DNA of 5,551 bases from Deltaproteobacteria bacterium (lineage in GTDB: Bacteria > Desulfobacterota > DSM-4660 > Desulfatiglandales > HGW-15): NCBI GenBank assembly GCA_016932235.1, contig JAFGDF010000003.1:1-5551 (forward strand), given 5' to 3'. The translations under genes and the position numbers were made by a program. Under the pieces are notes generated by a model, which was not told the DNA's origin, did no database searches, and was given only the letters and a program-made list of their open reading frames with translations. Shown here one piece after another: positions 1 to 5,551 of this stretch. Position 1 is the first letter of the stretch; the number at the start of each line of letters is the position of its first letter.

Positions 1-100
1 AGATGTCTATAATCAGAAGGATGCTGAAGGGTTTATCAGATTGAATGCGCTTCGACTCAAGATCTATAATTTGATGAAAAAAGGAAACGCAAATGACTAA
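1..100 (+). CDS. argG: Argininosuccinate synthase, C-terminal end (partial)
   Basis: This is the 3' end of a gene that begins before the window. The reading frame starts at base 2 and gives 32 residues before TAA at 98-100. The visible tail includes YNQKDAEGFIRLNALRLKI, which matches the conserved C-terminal helix of argininosuccinate synthase as I know it from the family. ArgG joins citrulline and aspartate, using ATP, to form argininosuccinate in the cytoplasm, which ArgH then cleaves. The frame overlaps the argH start codon by 8 nt (93-100). The ATP-binding and substrate-binding domains lie outside the window, so the call rests on the tail motif plus the argH neighbour. Confidence 0.88.
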   Translation, partial: DVYNQKDAEGFIRLNALRLKIYNLMKKGNAND

Positions 101-1472
101 AAAAGTGTGGGGCGGCCGCTTTCGTGAAGACATTAATGAGATCGTCGATGAATTCAATGCCTCCATAGATTTTGATCGTCGACTTTACGCTCAGGATATT
201 GAGGGCAGCATTGCCCATTGCCGCATGCTGGCCAAACAGAATATTATCACCGAAGAAGAGGCATCAGAGATCATAGGCGGACTGGGTGAAATAAAGAGAG
301 AGATCGAAAGAGGTGAAGCCCTTGCTCAAGAAGGCCATGAGGATATTCACTCCCTTGTGGAAAAAACCCTAATTGATAAAATAGGGTTTCTCGGAGAAAA
401 AATACACACTGGAAGGAGCCGAAACGACCAGGTGGCCCTTGATATGAGGATTTATGTGAGAGAGGCTATCTGGAGGATCGTTGATTTTATCAGCGATTTA
501 CAGAAAAGTATTGTCGATTTGGCCGAAAAAAATCAGGATATTATAATGCCCGGATATACCCATCTCCAGCCTGCCCAGCCGGTCCTTCTGGCCCATCATC
601 TGCTGGCCTATTATGAGATGTTGAAAAGAGACAGACAGCGCTTCGACCAGGCCCTTCAGAGGGTTAACATATCTCCTCTGGGCAGTGCCGCCCTGGGAGG
701 GACAACCTTTCATCTGGATCGAAAGATGGTTGCCGATGAATTAGGATTCAACACTATTTCCGATAACAGCATGGATGCGGTTAGTGATCGTGATTTTATC
801 CTGGACTACATATATGCCTCTTCTTTGTTTATGATGCATTTAAGCCGGCTTAGTGAAGAGCTTATATTATGGTCCAGCCGCGAATTCGATTTTGTAATTC
901 TGCCCGATGCCTTTTGTACCGGCAGCAGTATTATGCCCCAGAAAAAAAATCCTGATGTTCTCGAACTCACCAGGGGCAAGACCGGCAGGGTATATGGAAA
1001 TCTTATGGCCCTTTTGACGACAATGAAAGCCCTTCCCCTGACATATAATAAGGATATGCAGGAAGACAAGGAATCCCTGTTTGATACGGTTGATACCGTG
1101 GAAAAGTGTTCAACTGTAATAAATCTGCTTCTTAAGGAGATATCCTTCAATGGCGATGCCATGAAAGCGGCCTCACAGAAAGGATTTCTCATGGCCACTG
1201 ATCTGGCGGACTACCTTGTAAAAAAAGGAGTCACATTCCGGAAGGCACATGAAATCGTAGGGAAGATAGTCCTTTTTGCTATTGACAAGGAAAGATCTCT
1301 GGAAGAGCTCTCTCTGGCCGAATTAAAGGGATTTTCCAGACAAATCACCAAAGATGTCTATGACTGGTTAAAACCTTCCTCGGCTATAGAGAAAAGGAAT
1401 CTTCCGGGGGGCACCGGTACGGAGGCGGTGGTAAAAATGATATCAAAGGCAAAAAAGGAGATTGGATCATGA
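93..1472 (+). CDS. argH: Argininosuccinate lyase
   Basis: ArgH is a cytoplasmic homotetramer of the fumarase/aspartase superfamily that splits argininosuccinate into arginine and fumarate, the last step of arginine synthesis. The 459-residue length is normal for the family. Visible motifs in order are KVWGGRF (4-10), HTGRSRNDQ (105-113), GYTHLQPAQP (154-163, with the conserved His157), the superfamily signature GSSIMPQKKNPD (277-288, with the catalytic serine at 278/279) and YNKDMQEDKE (318-327). The C-terminus has GGTGTEAV where many homologues have GGTAPEAV. The start is supported by the sequence AAGGAA at 81-86, six bases upstream of the ATG. It overlaps argG by 8 nt and the following lipoprotein gene by 4 nt, which suggests one transcript with coupled translation. 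All active-site motifs appear intact. Confidence 0.98.
   Translation: MTKKVWGGRFREDINEIVDEFNASIDFDRRLYAQDIEGSIAHCRMLAKQNIITEEEASEIIGGLGEIKREIERGEALAQEGHEDIHSLVEKTLIDKIGFLGEKIHTGRSRNDQVALDMRIYVREAIWRIVDFISDLQKSIVDLAEKNQDIIMPGYTHLQPAQPVLLAHHLLAYYEMLKRDRQRFDQALQRVNISPLGSAALGGTTFHLDRKMVADELGFNTISDNSMDAVSDRDFILDYIYASSLFMMHLSRLSEELILWSSREFDFVILPDAFCTGSSIMPQKKNPDVLELTRGKTGRVYGNLMALLTTMKALPLTYNKDMQEDKESLFDTVDTVEKCSTVINLLLKEISFNGDAMKAASQKGFLMATDLADYLVKKGVTFRKAHEIVGKIVLFAIDKERSLEELSLAELKGFSRQITKDVYDWLKPSSAIEKRNLPGGTGTEAVVKMISKAKKEIGS
1455..1460 (+). promoter_or_regulatory. Ribosome binding site of the small lipoprotein gene
   Basis: AAGGAG lies inside the last codons of argH, eight bases before the ATG at 1469. 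This strong match to the 16S rRNA 3' end fixes the start of the 47-codon lipoprotein gene and supports that it is translated. Because the start overlaps the argH stop (ATGA), re-initiation by ribosomes finishing argH is also plausible. Confidence 0.75.
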
Positions 1473-1612
1473 AAGGATTTCATTCTATCTCCTGTTTGGT
1501 CATCGTTATAATGCTTGTCTCCTTTATGGGGTGCGGGAAAAAAGCTCCTCCCCGATATGTAGAACCCTTAAAAAACGGGGCACTGGCAACTGTAAAAATA
1601 GATAGGACATAG
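1469..1612 (+). CDS. lptM: Small LptM/YifL-like lipoprotein
   Basis: This 47-residue protein has a type II (lipoprotein) signal peptide. A lysine at position 2 is followed by a hydrophobic stretch (about 9-20) and a lipobox ending FMGC, with Cys22 as the predicted lipidated residue. The Phe at -3 is not the usual Leu, but the arrangement is otherwise standard. After the cysteine comes GKKAPPRYVEP, which resembles CGLKGPLYFP of Escherichia coli LptM (YifL). LptM is known there as a small outer-membrane lipoprotein that helps LptD mature. In gammaproteobacteria its gene sits next to dapF or lysA, and here it sits between argH and lysA, which strengthens the family call. It is shorter than the E. 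coli protein (67 residues). Whether it acts on LptD in this organism is inference. A strong ribosome binding site and the ATGA overlap with argH indicate it is a real gene. Confidence 0.78.
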   Translation: MKGFHSISCLVIVIMLVSFMGCGKKAPPRYVEPLKNGALATVKIDRT

Positions 1613-1635
1613 AAGAAAGACAGCGTGACCGAAGA

Positions 1636-1666
1636 TTCTTATAGAAAGCGATCGAGCTTTTATAAT
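1636..1666 (+). promoter_or_regulatory. Possible sigma-70 type promoter for lysA
   Basis: A perfect TATAAT lies at 1661-1666. A weak -35 candidate, CTTATA at 1638-1643, sits 17 bases upstream and matches TTGACA at only three positions. Transcription would start near 1673, leaving a leader of about 45 bases before lysA. The TATAAT falls in the loop of the copy A hairpin and is TATTTT in copy B, so it could simply be chance in a T/A-rich loop. The call is weak. Confidence 0.25.
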
Positions 1667-1679
1667 TCCGATGATTGCT
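1647..1679 (+). other. Hairpin in repeat copy A
   Basis: AGCGATC at 1647-1653 can pair with GATTGCT at 1673-1679 through seven pairs, one of them G-U, closing a 19-base loop rich in T and A. It is not followed by a U-tract, so it does not look like a Rho-independent terminator. Copy B has the same fold with one compensated pair (see 4776-4805). The stem is short, so stability alone does not prove the structure. Confidence 0.45.
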
Positions 1680-1718
1680 GAAGGATGACCACTAAATAAA
1701 AGAGAGGTAATCATATTC

Positions 1719-2975
1719 ATGCATCATTTTCAGTACCGTGATAACGAACTATATTGCGAAAAAATCCCTGTAGCGGATATCGCCGCCAATGTGAAGACAC
1801 CTTTTTATCTCTATTCACATGCCACATTGAAAAGGCACTTCAATGCGTTTGATGATTCCTTTAAGGGGTTGAGGCATTTAACCTGTTTTTCCATGAAATC
1901 CAACTCCAGCATGGCCATTCTCCGTCTCTTCTCCAGGGAAGGCGGGGGTGCGGACATTGTTTCGGGAGGTGAACTTTATCGCGCTCTGAAGGCAGGCATC
2001 GATCCCGGAAAAATCGTCTATTCCGGTGTGGGAAAGACAGAAAAAGACCTGGAATACGCCCTCAACTCGGATATCCTTATGTTCAATGTGGAATCATCCC
2101 AGGAACTGCTTTTGATAGATGCGATAGCTGAAAGACTGGGCAAAAGGGCGAGGGTGGCCATCAGGATAAATCCCGATGTCGATCCCAAAACTCATCCCTA
2201 TATCTCGACCGGTCTCAAAAAGAACAAATTCGGAATCGATATCAAAAATGCGGTGGATGAATATAAAAGGGCTTTGAACTTAAAAAATCTCGATGTCACT
2301 GGTGTCTCCTGTCACATCGGTTCACAGCTTACCATGGTAAGTCCTTTCATGGATGCCATCAAAAAGCTGAAGGGATTGATAAGTCTTCTTGAAGATAACA
2401 ATATCCATATAAGGTACCTGGATCTGGGAGGAGGTCTGGGTATTACATATGACAAAGAAGAACCTCCCCTGCCTCTCGAATATGGTGAGGCCATAAAGAC
2501 GGAACTGGGTAAAACCGATCTGACCATTATACTGGAGCCGGGTCGGGTAATCATGGGAAACGCCGGCATTCTCGTAACAAAAGTATTATATACAAAAGCG
2601 GGTGAGGAAAAATTTTTTATTATTGTGGACGCGGCAATGAATGACCTCATGCGGCCGACCTTATACGGTTCTTATCACGCTATTCAACCGGTCAAACAGG
2701 TGGAACGGCCGAAAATAAGGGCCGATATTGTAGGGCCCATATGCGAATCCGGTGATTTCCTTGCAAAGGACCGGGAAGTTGATTCTTTTGAGCAGGGCGA
2801 TTTAATCGCGGTTATGAGCGCCGGGGCATACGGTTTCAGCATGTCTTCCACCTATAACTCCAGGCCGCGGGTTGCCGAAGTGATGGTAAAAGACGATTGT
2901 TATTATATAATCAGGGAAAGAGAAAGCTATGAAGATTTGATCAACGGCGAGATAATCCCTGACTTTCTCCTGTGA
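1719..2975 (+). CDS. lysA: Diaminopimelate decarboxylase
   Basis: LysA is a cytoplasmic PLP enzyme (fold type III, alanine-racemase-like barrel plus beta domain) that decarboxylates meso-diaminopimelate to L-lysine, the final lysine step. The 418-residue length is typical. Key elements are the PLP-binding Lys60 in FSMKSNS (57-63), GGGADIVSGGELYRAL (75-90), HIGSQ (199-203), the glycine loop GGGLGI (237-242), EPGR (273-276), the second-subunit motif CESGD with catalytic Cys342 (342-346), and AGAYGFSMSSTYN (368-380) near the C-terminus. The CESGD motif and the dap neighbours favour this over related carboxynorspermidine or ornithine decarboxylases. The start is supported by GAGAGG at 1702-1707, though the 11-base spacing is rather long. 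Unlike dapF and dapA, it is preceded by a 106-nt gap holding a repeat element, so it may begin its own transcription unit. dapF follows after 21 nt. Confidence 0.97.
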   Translation: MHHFQYRDNELYCEKIPVADIAANVKTPFYLYSHATLKRHFNAFDDSFKGLRHLTCFSMKSNSSMAILRLFSREGGGADIVSGGELYRALKAGIDPGKIVYSGVGKTEKDLEYALNSDILMFNVESSQELLLIDAIAERLGKRARVAIRINPDVDPKTHPYISTGLKKNKFGIDIKNAVDEYKRALNLKNLDVTGVSCHIGSQLTMVSPFMDAIKKLKGLISLLEDNNIHIRYLDLGGGLGITYDKEEPPLPLEYGEAIKTELGKTDLTIILEPGRVIMGNAGILVTKVLYTKAGEEKFFIIVDAAMNDLMRPTLYGSYHAIQPVKQVERPKIRADIVGPICESGDFLAKDREVDSFEQGDLIAVMSAGAYGFSMSSTYNSRPRVAEVMVKDDCYYIIRERESYEDLINGEIIPDFLL

Positions 2976-2996
2976 TAACAAGGTGAATGGATACAA

Positions 2997-3812
2997 ATGA
3001 CGGAATTCTGGAAAATGAACGGCAGCGGCAATGATTTTATCCTTATAGACAACAGGGACGGGAAATTCTCTGAAGAGGGAATGAAACATCTTGCAATAAG
3101 GGCATGCAGGAGGAGGGAGTCTGTAGGCGCCGATGGAATGATATTCATTACCAACTCGGATATCCATGATTTTGCCTGGAGATTCTTCAATGCAGACGGC
3201 AGCGAGGCTGAAATGTGTGGGAACGGCGGGCGATGTGTCGCGCGGTTTGCCCGTCTGAACGGCATCGCCCCGCAGACCATGACTTTTGACACCCTCGCAG
3301 GCCCTGTATCAGCATCGGTCGCCGACCGGATCGTCAAGATCCTTATGCCCGCTCCCTCTGGTTTAAAAAAGGATCTCGACCTGCCTCATGAAAAGGGGTG
3401 GATCAGCGTGGACTTTATCAATACCGGCGTCCCCCATGTGGTGGTTCAGGTGGAGAGACTTAAAGACCATCCCGTCTTTGACCAGGGGAGGGTTATTCGG
3501 AATCATTCAATGTTTTCCCCTGGAGGGACAAATGCCAATTTCATGAGTATCGACGGACCTTCTTCCATCAGGATCAGGACATATGAAAGGGGCGTTGAGG
3601 ATGAGACCCTTGCCTGCGGGACAGGCGCGATGGCCTCCGCCCTTATCGCGAATATCAGGGGCGGGTTACCCTCTCCCGTAAGTGTTACCACTTCTGGGGG
3701 CGAGGAGCTGAAGATATACTTTGAGAAAAGCGCTGAGACATACGGCAGGGTCTGGCTTGAAGGAAACACTTCAATCGTGTATAAAGGAAGTCTCCATGAA
3801 GAGGCACTGTAA
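2997..3812 (+). CDS. dapF: Diaminopimelate epimerase
   Basis: DapF is a cofactor-independent two-base epimerase that converts LL-diaminopimelate to meso-diaminopimelate, needed for peptidoglycan cross-linking and as the LysA substrate. The 271 residues match the usual 270 to 280. The two pseudo-symmetric halves each carry their catalytic cysteine: Cys74 in NADGSEAEMCGNGGRC (65-80) and Cys207 in ERGVEDETLACGTGA (197-211). KMNGSGNDF (6-14), NTGVPHVVV (142-150) and GTNANF (177-182) are further family motifs. The segment RRESVGADG (39-47) differs from the more common RHxGIGADG, with no catalytic residue affected. A modest ribosome binding site, AAGGTG at 2980-2985, lies 11 bases before the ATG. 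The gene is 21 nt after lysA and 26 nt before dapA, consistent with one operon. It is required whichever route (DapL or the acylated DapD-C-E route) supplies LL-diaminopimelate. Confidence 0.97.
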   Translation: MTEFWKMNGSGNDFILIDNRDGKFSEEGMKHLAIRACRRRESVGADGMIFITNSDIHDFAWRFFNADGSEAEMCGNGGRCVARFARLNGIAPQTMTFDTLAGPVSASVADRIVKILMPAPSGLKKDLDLPHEKGWISVDFINTGVPHVVVQVERLKDHPVFDQGRVIRNHSMFSPGGTNANFMSIDGPSSIRIRTYERGVEDETLACGTGAMASALIANIRGGLPSPVSVTTSGGEELKIYFEKSAETYGRVWLEGNTSIVYKGSLHEEAL

Positions 3813-3838
3813 ATCTTAAATAACCGGGAGATATCATC

Positions 3839-4711
3839 ATGTTTAAAGGATCTATTGTGGCAATCGTCACGCCATTCAAGGATGGTCAGGTGGATGAGGA
3901 AGCTTATAGGGAACTCATCGAGTTTCAGATAGAGGGAGGAACCAGCGCCATTGTCCCGTGCGGAACGACCGGTGAATCTGCGACCCTTAACTTTAAAGAG
4001 CACCACAGAGTTATTGATATCGCAGTAGATGCGGTTAAAAAAAGGGTCCCGGTCATTGCGGGAACAGGCGGCAACAGTACAAGCGAGGCTATTGAACTCA
4101 CGGAGCACGCAAAAAGTGCGGGAGTGGACGCAACCTTGCAGGTCACCCCCTACTATAACAAACCCAGCCAGGAGGGGCTGTACCGTCATTTTAAAGCCAT
4201 TGCTGAAGCCGTTCCCTTGCCCCAGGTACTTTACAATGTCCCGGGCAGGACAAGTGTCAATATGCTTCCGACTACAGTTGCCCGTATTGCCGAACTTTCC
4301 GAGGTCGTTGCAATCAAGGAGGCCTCGGGCGACCTTGGACAGATGGCCGAGATCATGCGTCTGGCAGGAGATAAAATTACCCTTCTTTCCGGAGACGACA
4401 ATGTGACATTACCCGTGCTGTCAATCGGGGGAAAAGGTGTCATATCTGTAGTTGCAAATATCGTCCCCGGTGATACAGCCGGGATGATAAGGGAATGGGA
4501 ACAGGGCAATCCGGACCGGGCGAGAGAAAGCTTCTATAAGATACTGCCGTTATGCCAGGCAATGTTTTATGAAACAAATCCCGTACCGGTAAAAACCTCC
4601 CTGGCCTTAATGGGAAAGATCCGGGAAGAGCTGAGACTTCCCCTTGCACCGATGTCCCAGGACAACCTGGAAAGGCTGAAAAAGGCCCTTGCGGATTACG
4701 GGCTGATATGA
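3839..4711 (+). CDS. dapA: 4-hydroxy-tetrahydrodipicolinate synthase
   Basis: DapA condenses pyruvate with aspartate semialdehyde, the committed step to diaminopimelate and lysine. It is a class I aldolase-fold (TIM barrel) tetramer in the cytoplasm. The 290-residue length is typical. Visible elements are GTTGESATL (42-50) with Thr44, YYNKPSQEG (105-113), YNVPGRT (132-138) with Tyr132 and Arg137, the Schiff-base Lys160 in AIKEASGD (158-165), SGDD (184-187), GGKGVISV (197-204) and ETNPVPVK (245-252). By memory alignment to the E. coli enzyme, the lysine feedback site is mostly kept (Ser47, Ala48, His55, Asn79, Glu83, Tyr105), but the position of E. coli His53 is Phe52, so inhibition may be altered. 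GGGAG at 3826-3830, eight bases upstream, supports the start. Neighbours dapF and dapB exclude related N-acetylneuraminate lyase-type aldolases. Confidence 0.97.
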   Translation: MFKGSIVAIVTPFKDGQVDEEAYRELIEFQIEGGTSAIVPCGTTGESATLNFKEHHRVIDIAVDAVKKRVPVIAGTGGNSTSEAIELTEHAKSAGVDATLQVTPYYNKPSQEGLYRHFKAIAEAVPLPQVLYNVPGRTSVNMLPTTVARIAELSEVVAIKEASGDLGQMAEIMRLAGDKITLLSGDDNVTLPVLSIGGKGVISVVANIVPGDTAGMIREWEQGNPDRARESFYKILPLCQAMFYETNPVPVKTSLALMGKIREELRLPLAPMSQDNLERLKKALADYGLI

Positions 4712-4775
4712 TTGGAGCTTCTCAGAATAGATACCGCATGGAGAAAGACAGTATGACCGGAAATCTCCATTGTGA

Positions 4776-4805
4776 GCGATTGAGGTTTTATTTTTCCGGA
4801 ATTGC
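4776..4805 (+). other. Hairpin in repeat copy B, next to dapB start
   Basis: GCGATT at 4776-4781 pairs with AATTGC at 4800-4805 through six pairs including one G-U. After a small GA/GG internal mismatch, GG at 4784-4785 can pair with CC at 4796-4797, closing a T-rich loop. Compared with copy A, the last pair of the lower stem is U-A instead of C-G, a compensated change that supports a real RNA fold. The 3' arm directly abuts the GAGG at 4806-4809, so folding could affect access to the dapB start. Confidence 0.45.
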
Positions 4806-4809
4806 GAGG
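4806..4809 (+). promoter_or_regulatory. Ribosome binding site of dapB
   Basis: GAGG lies five bases before the ATG at 4815 and fixes that start, which also gives the expected N-terminal GAAGRMG nucleotide-binding motif at residues 8-14. It is the 3' edge of repeat copy B and touches the hairpin stem. Confidence 0.65.
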
Positions 4810-4814
4810 TTAAA

Positions 4815-5551
4815 ATGATAAATGCCATAGTAGCAGGGGCAGCGGGCCGAATGGGGAAAAGGATCATTAATATGATCCATCAGGACGAAGATATGGAACT
4901 GGCCGGAGCCTTTGAGCACCCGGACAGTCCTTTTGTGGGCCAGGATCCAGGCCGGGTTGCAGGAATTGGAGATTCCGGCATCAGGATTGCCGGCTCCATT
5001 CATGATATGCCGGATTCCGGGGATGTCATAATAGACTTTACCCTTCCCCAGGCTACCCTTGAAAACATCAGGGCCGCATCTTCCAAAGGTTGCGCAATGG
5101 TCATCGGAACGACCGGGTTAACAGGCGATACCCTCCGGAAGGTTGAGGAAATTGCAAAAACAATCCGGTGTGTCATGGCCCCCAACATGAGTGTGGGTGT
5201 GAATGTCATGTTTCGTATTGCAGCAGAAATGGCAGGGATCCTCGGTAAAGATTTTGATATCGAAATCCTTGAAGCGCATCACAGGTTGAAAAAGGATGCG
5301 CCCAGCGGAACCGCCGTCCGTTTGGCCGATATCCTTGCAAAAGCAACCGACAGAGACCTGGCAAAAATAGCTGTATATGAGAGAAAAGGGATTATAGGAG
5401 AAAGGACTGATCAGGAGATAGGCATACAGACGTTAAGAGCCGGAGATATAACAGGGGACCACATGGTAATGTTCGGTGGTACAGGTGAAAGGCTTGAGCT
5501 TATCCATCGCGCCCATAACAGGGATAATTTCGCCAGGGGAGCGATAAGGGC
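4815..5551 (+). CDS. dapB: 4-hydroxy-tetrahydrodipicolinate reductase (3' end beyond window)
   Basis: DapB reduces hydroxy-tetrahydrodipicolinate made by DapA to tetrahydrodipicolinate with NAD(P)H, in the cytoplasm. The window holds 245 full codons with no stop, and the family is usually about 265 to 275 residues, so roughly 20 to 30 are missing. The N-terminal Rossmann part has GAAGRMG (8-14), Glu34 at the end of the second strand, IDFTLP (73-78) and GTTG (98-101). APNMSVGVN (122-130) leads into the substrate domain with EAHHRLKKDAPSGTA (153-167), holding the catalytic His155/His156 and Lys159. RAGDITGDHMVMF (208-220) and GERLELIHRA (224-233) are C-terminal motifs. The residue after Glu34 is His35, where E. 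coli has Arg39 that contacts the NADPH phosphate, so NADH preference is possible (inference). It follows dapA after 103 nt filled by repeat copy B. Confidence 0.96.
   Translation, partial: MINAIVAGAAGRMGKRIINMIHQDEDMELAGAFEHPDSPFVGQDPGRVAGIGDSGIRIAGSIHDMPDSGDVIIDFTLPQATLENIRAASSKGCAMVIGTTGLTGDTLRKVEEIAKTIRCVMAPNMSVGVNVMFRIAAEMAGILGKDFDIEILEAHHRLKKDAPSGTAVRLADILAKATDRDLAKIAVYERKGIIGERTDQEIGIQTLRAGDITGDHMVMFGGTGERLELIHRAHNRDNFARGAIR

Larger units (their letters stand above)
1597..1684 (+). repeat. Intergenic repeat element, copy A (upstream of lysA)
   Basis: This stretch aligns with 4726-4809 upstream of dapB. From 1597 to 1670 against 4726 to 4798, 54 of 74 alignment columns are identical with one 1-base gap. 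The longest shared blocks are AATAGATA, GAAAGACAG, TGACCG, AGCGAT and TTTTAT. After that, the similarity continues with small gaps to about 1684. The left end overlaps the last codons of the lipoprotein gene, the rest is non-coding. Mismatches do not favour third codon positions in the only shared open frame, so the similarity is not that of a protein-coding sequence. It could be a dispersed repeat family or a shared control element. The 3' part folds into a hairpin. Confidence 0.75.
4726..4809 (+). repeat. Intergenic repeat element, copy B (upstream of dapB)
   Basis: This is the second copy of the element at 1597-1684. It fills nearly all of the 103-nt gap between dapA and dapB, starting 15 bases after the dapA stop and ending 5 bases before the dapB start. 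Shared blocks include AATAGATA (4726-4733), GAAAGACAG (4743-4751), TGACCG and TTTTAT. Its last four bases, GAGG, act as the dapB ribosome binding site, so the element directly adjoins the translation start. The sequence recalls ATTGCGAG-type dispersed repeats that I remember from environmental Desulfobacterota genomes, but I cannot confirm that link. Confidence 0.75.

Noticed and set aside
806..1198. Antisense 130-codon frame inside argH, and similar long reverse-strand frames across lysA, dapF, dapA and dapB
   Set aside because: They lie wholly or largely opposite well-supported conserved enzymes, show no recognisable domains, and are of the kind expected as by-products of codon use.
1647..1679. 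Rho-independent terminator after the lipoprotein gene
   Set aside because: The stem is short and not GC-rich, and no run of T follows the 3' arm. The T-rich stretch is in the loop.
1625..1681. The repeat as a short duplicated protein-coding sequence
   Set aside because: In the shared open frame the mismatches between copies fall on codon positions 1, 2 and 3 in counts of 7, 4 and 3, the opposite of what coding constraint would give, and start and stop positions differ.
1685..1699. Leader peptide ATG ACC ACT AAA TAA (Met-Thr-Thr-Lys) before lysA as an attenuator
   Set aside because: It has only one lysine codon, its upstream AAGG directly abuts the ATG with no spacing, and no terminator/antiterminator pair is visible.
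1613..1718. Lysine riboswitch (L box) before lysA
   Set aside because: The gap is only 106 nt, shorter than the roughly 170-nt L box, and shows a single short hairpin rather than the five-helix junction with its conserved core.
4029..4406. Forward 125-codon frame inside dapA
   Set aside because: It is in a shifted frame within dapA, whose catalytic motifs are intact throughout, and its own translation is arginine- and proline-rich without family character.
4770..4780. TTGTGAGCGAT resembling part of a lac operator
   Set aside because: The match covers only one half site, the remaining operator sequence is absent, and copy A does not keep it (TAGAAAGCGAT).

Overview
The window is a tightly packed, single-strand (+) block of amino-acid biosynthesis genes: the last 32 codons of argG, then argH, a 47-residue lipoprotein gene of the LptM/YifL type, lysA, dapF, dapA, and a dapB that runs off the right edge. 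No tRNA, rRNA, CRISPR array, insertion sequence or phage gene is visible. No stretch longer than 300 bases lacks a gene. The longest gaps are 106 nt before lysA and 103 nt before dapB.

The organism is most likely a Gram-negative bacterium. An outer-membrane-type lipoprotein is encoded, and the order arg genes - small lipoprotein - lysA - dapF - dapA - dapB resembles what I recall from Desulfobacterota (former Deltaproteobacteria, Geobacter-like gene order). This placement rests on gene order and protein character alone, without any search.

Region 1 to 1612 is the arginine part. argG overlaps argH by 8 nt and argH overlaps the lipoprotein gene by 4 nt (ATGA), so the three are probably translationally coupled. 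ArgG and ArgH together convert citrulline and aspartate to arginine and fumarate. Region 1719 to 5551 is the diaminopimelate/lysine part. DapA makes the first committed intermediate from aspartate semialdehyde and pyruvate, DapB reduces it, DapF epimerises LL- to meso-diaminopimelate for peptidoglycan, and LysA decarboxylates meso-diaminopimelate to lysine. The steps between DapB and DapF are not encoded here and may lie downstream.

The feature most worth following up is not a gene. The two long gaps, one before lysA and one before dapB, carry two copies of the same non-coding element, 54 of 74 aligned columns identical. Each copy can form a hairpin with a U/A-rich loop, and one stem pair differs by a compensatory C-G to U-A change. 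Either this is a dispersed intergenic repeat family or a shared RNA/DNA control element of the lysine genes. The short gaps before dapF (21 nt) and dapA (26 nt) lack it.
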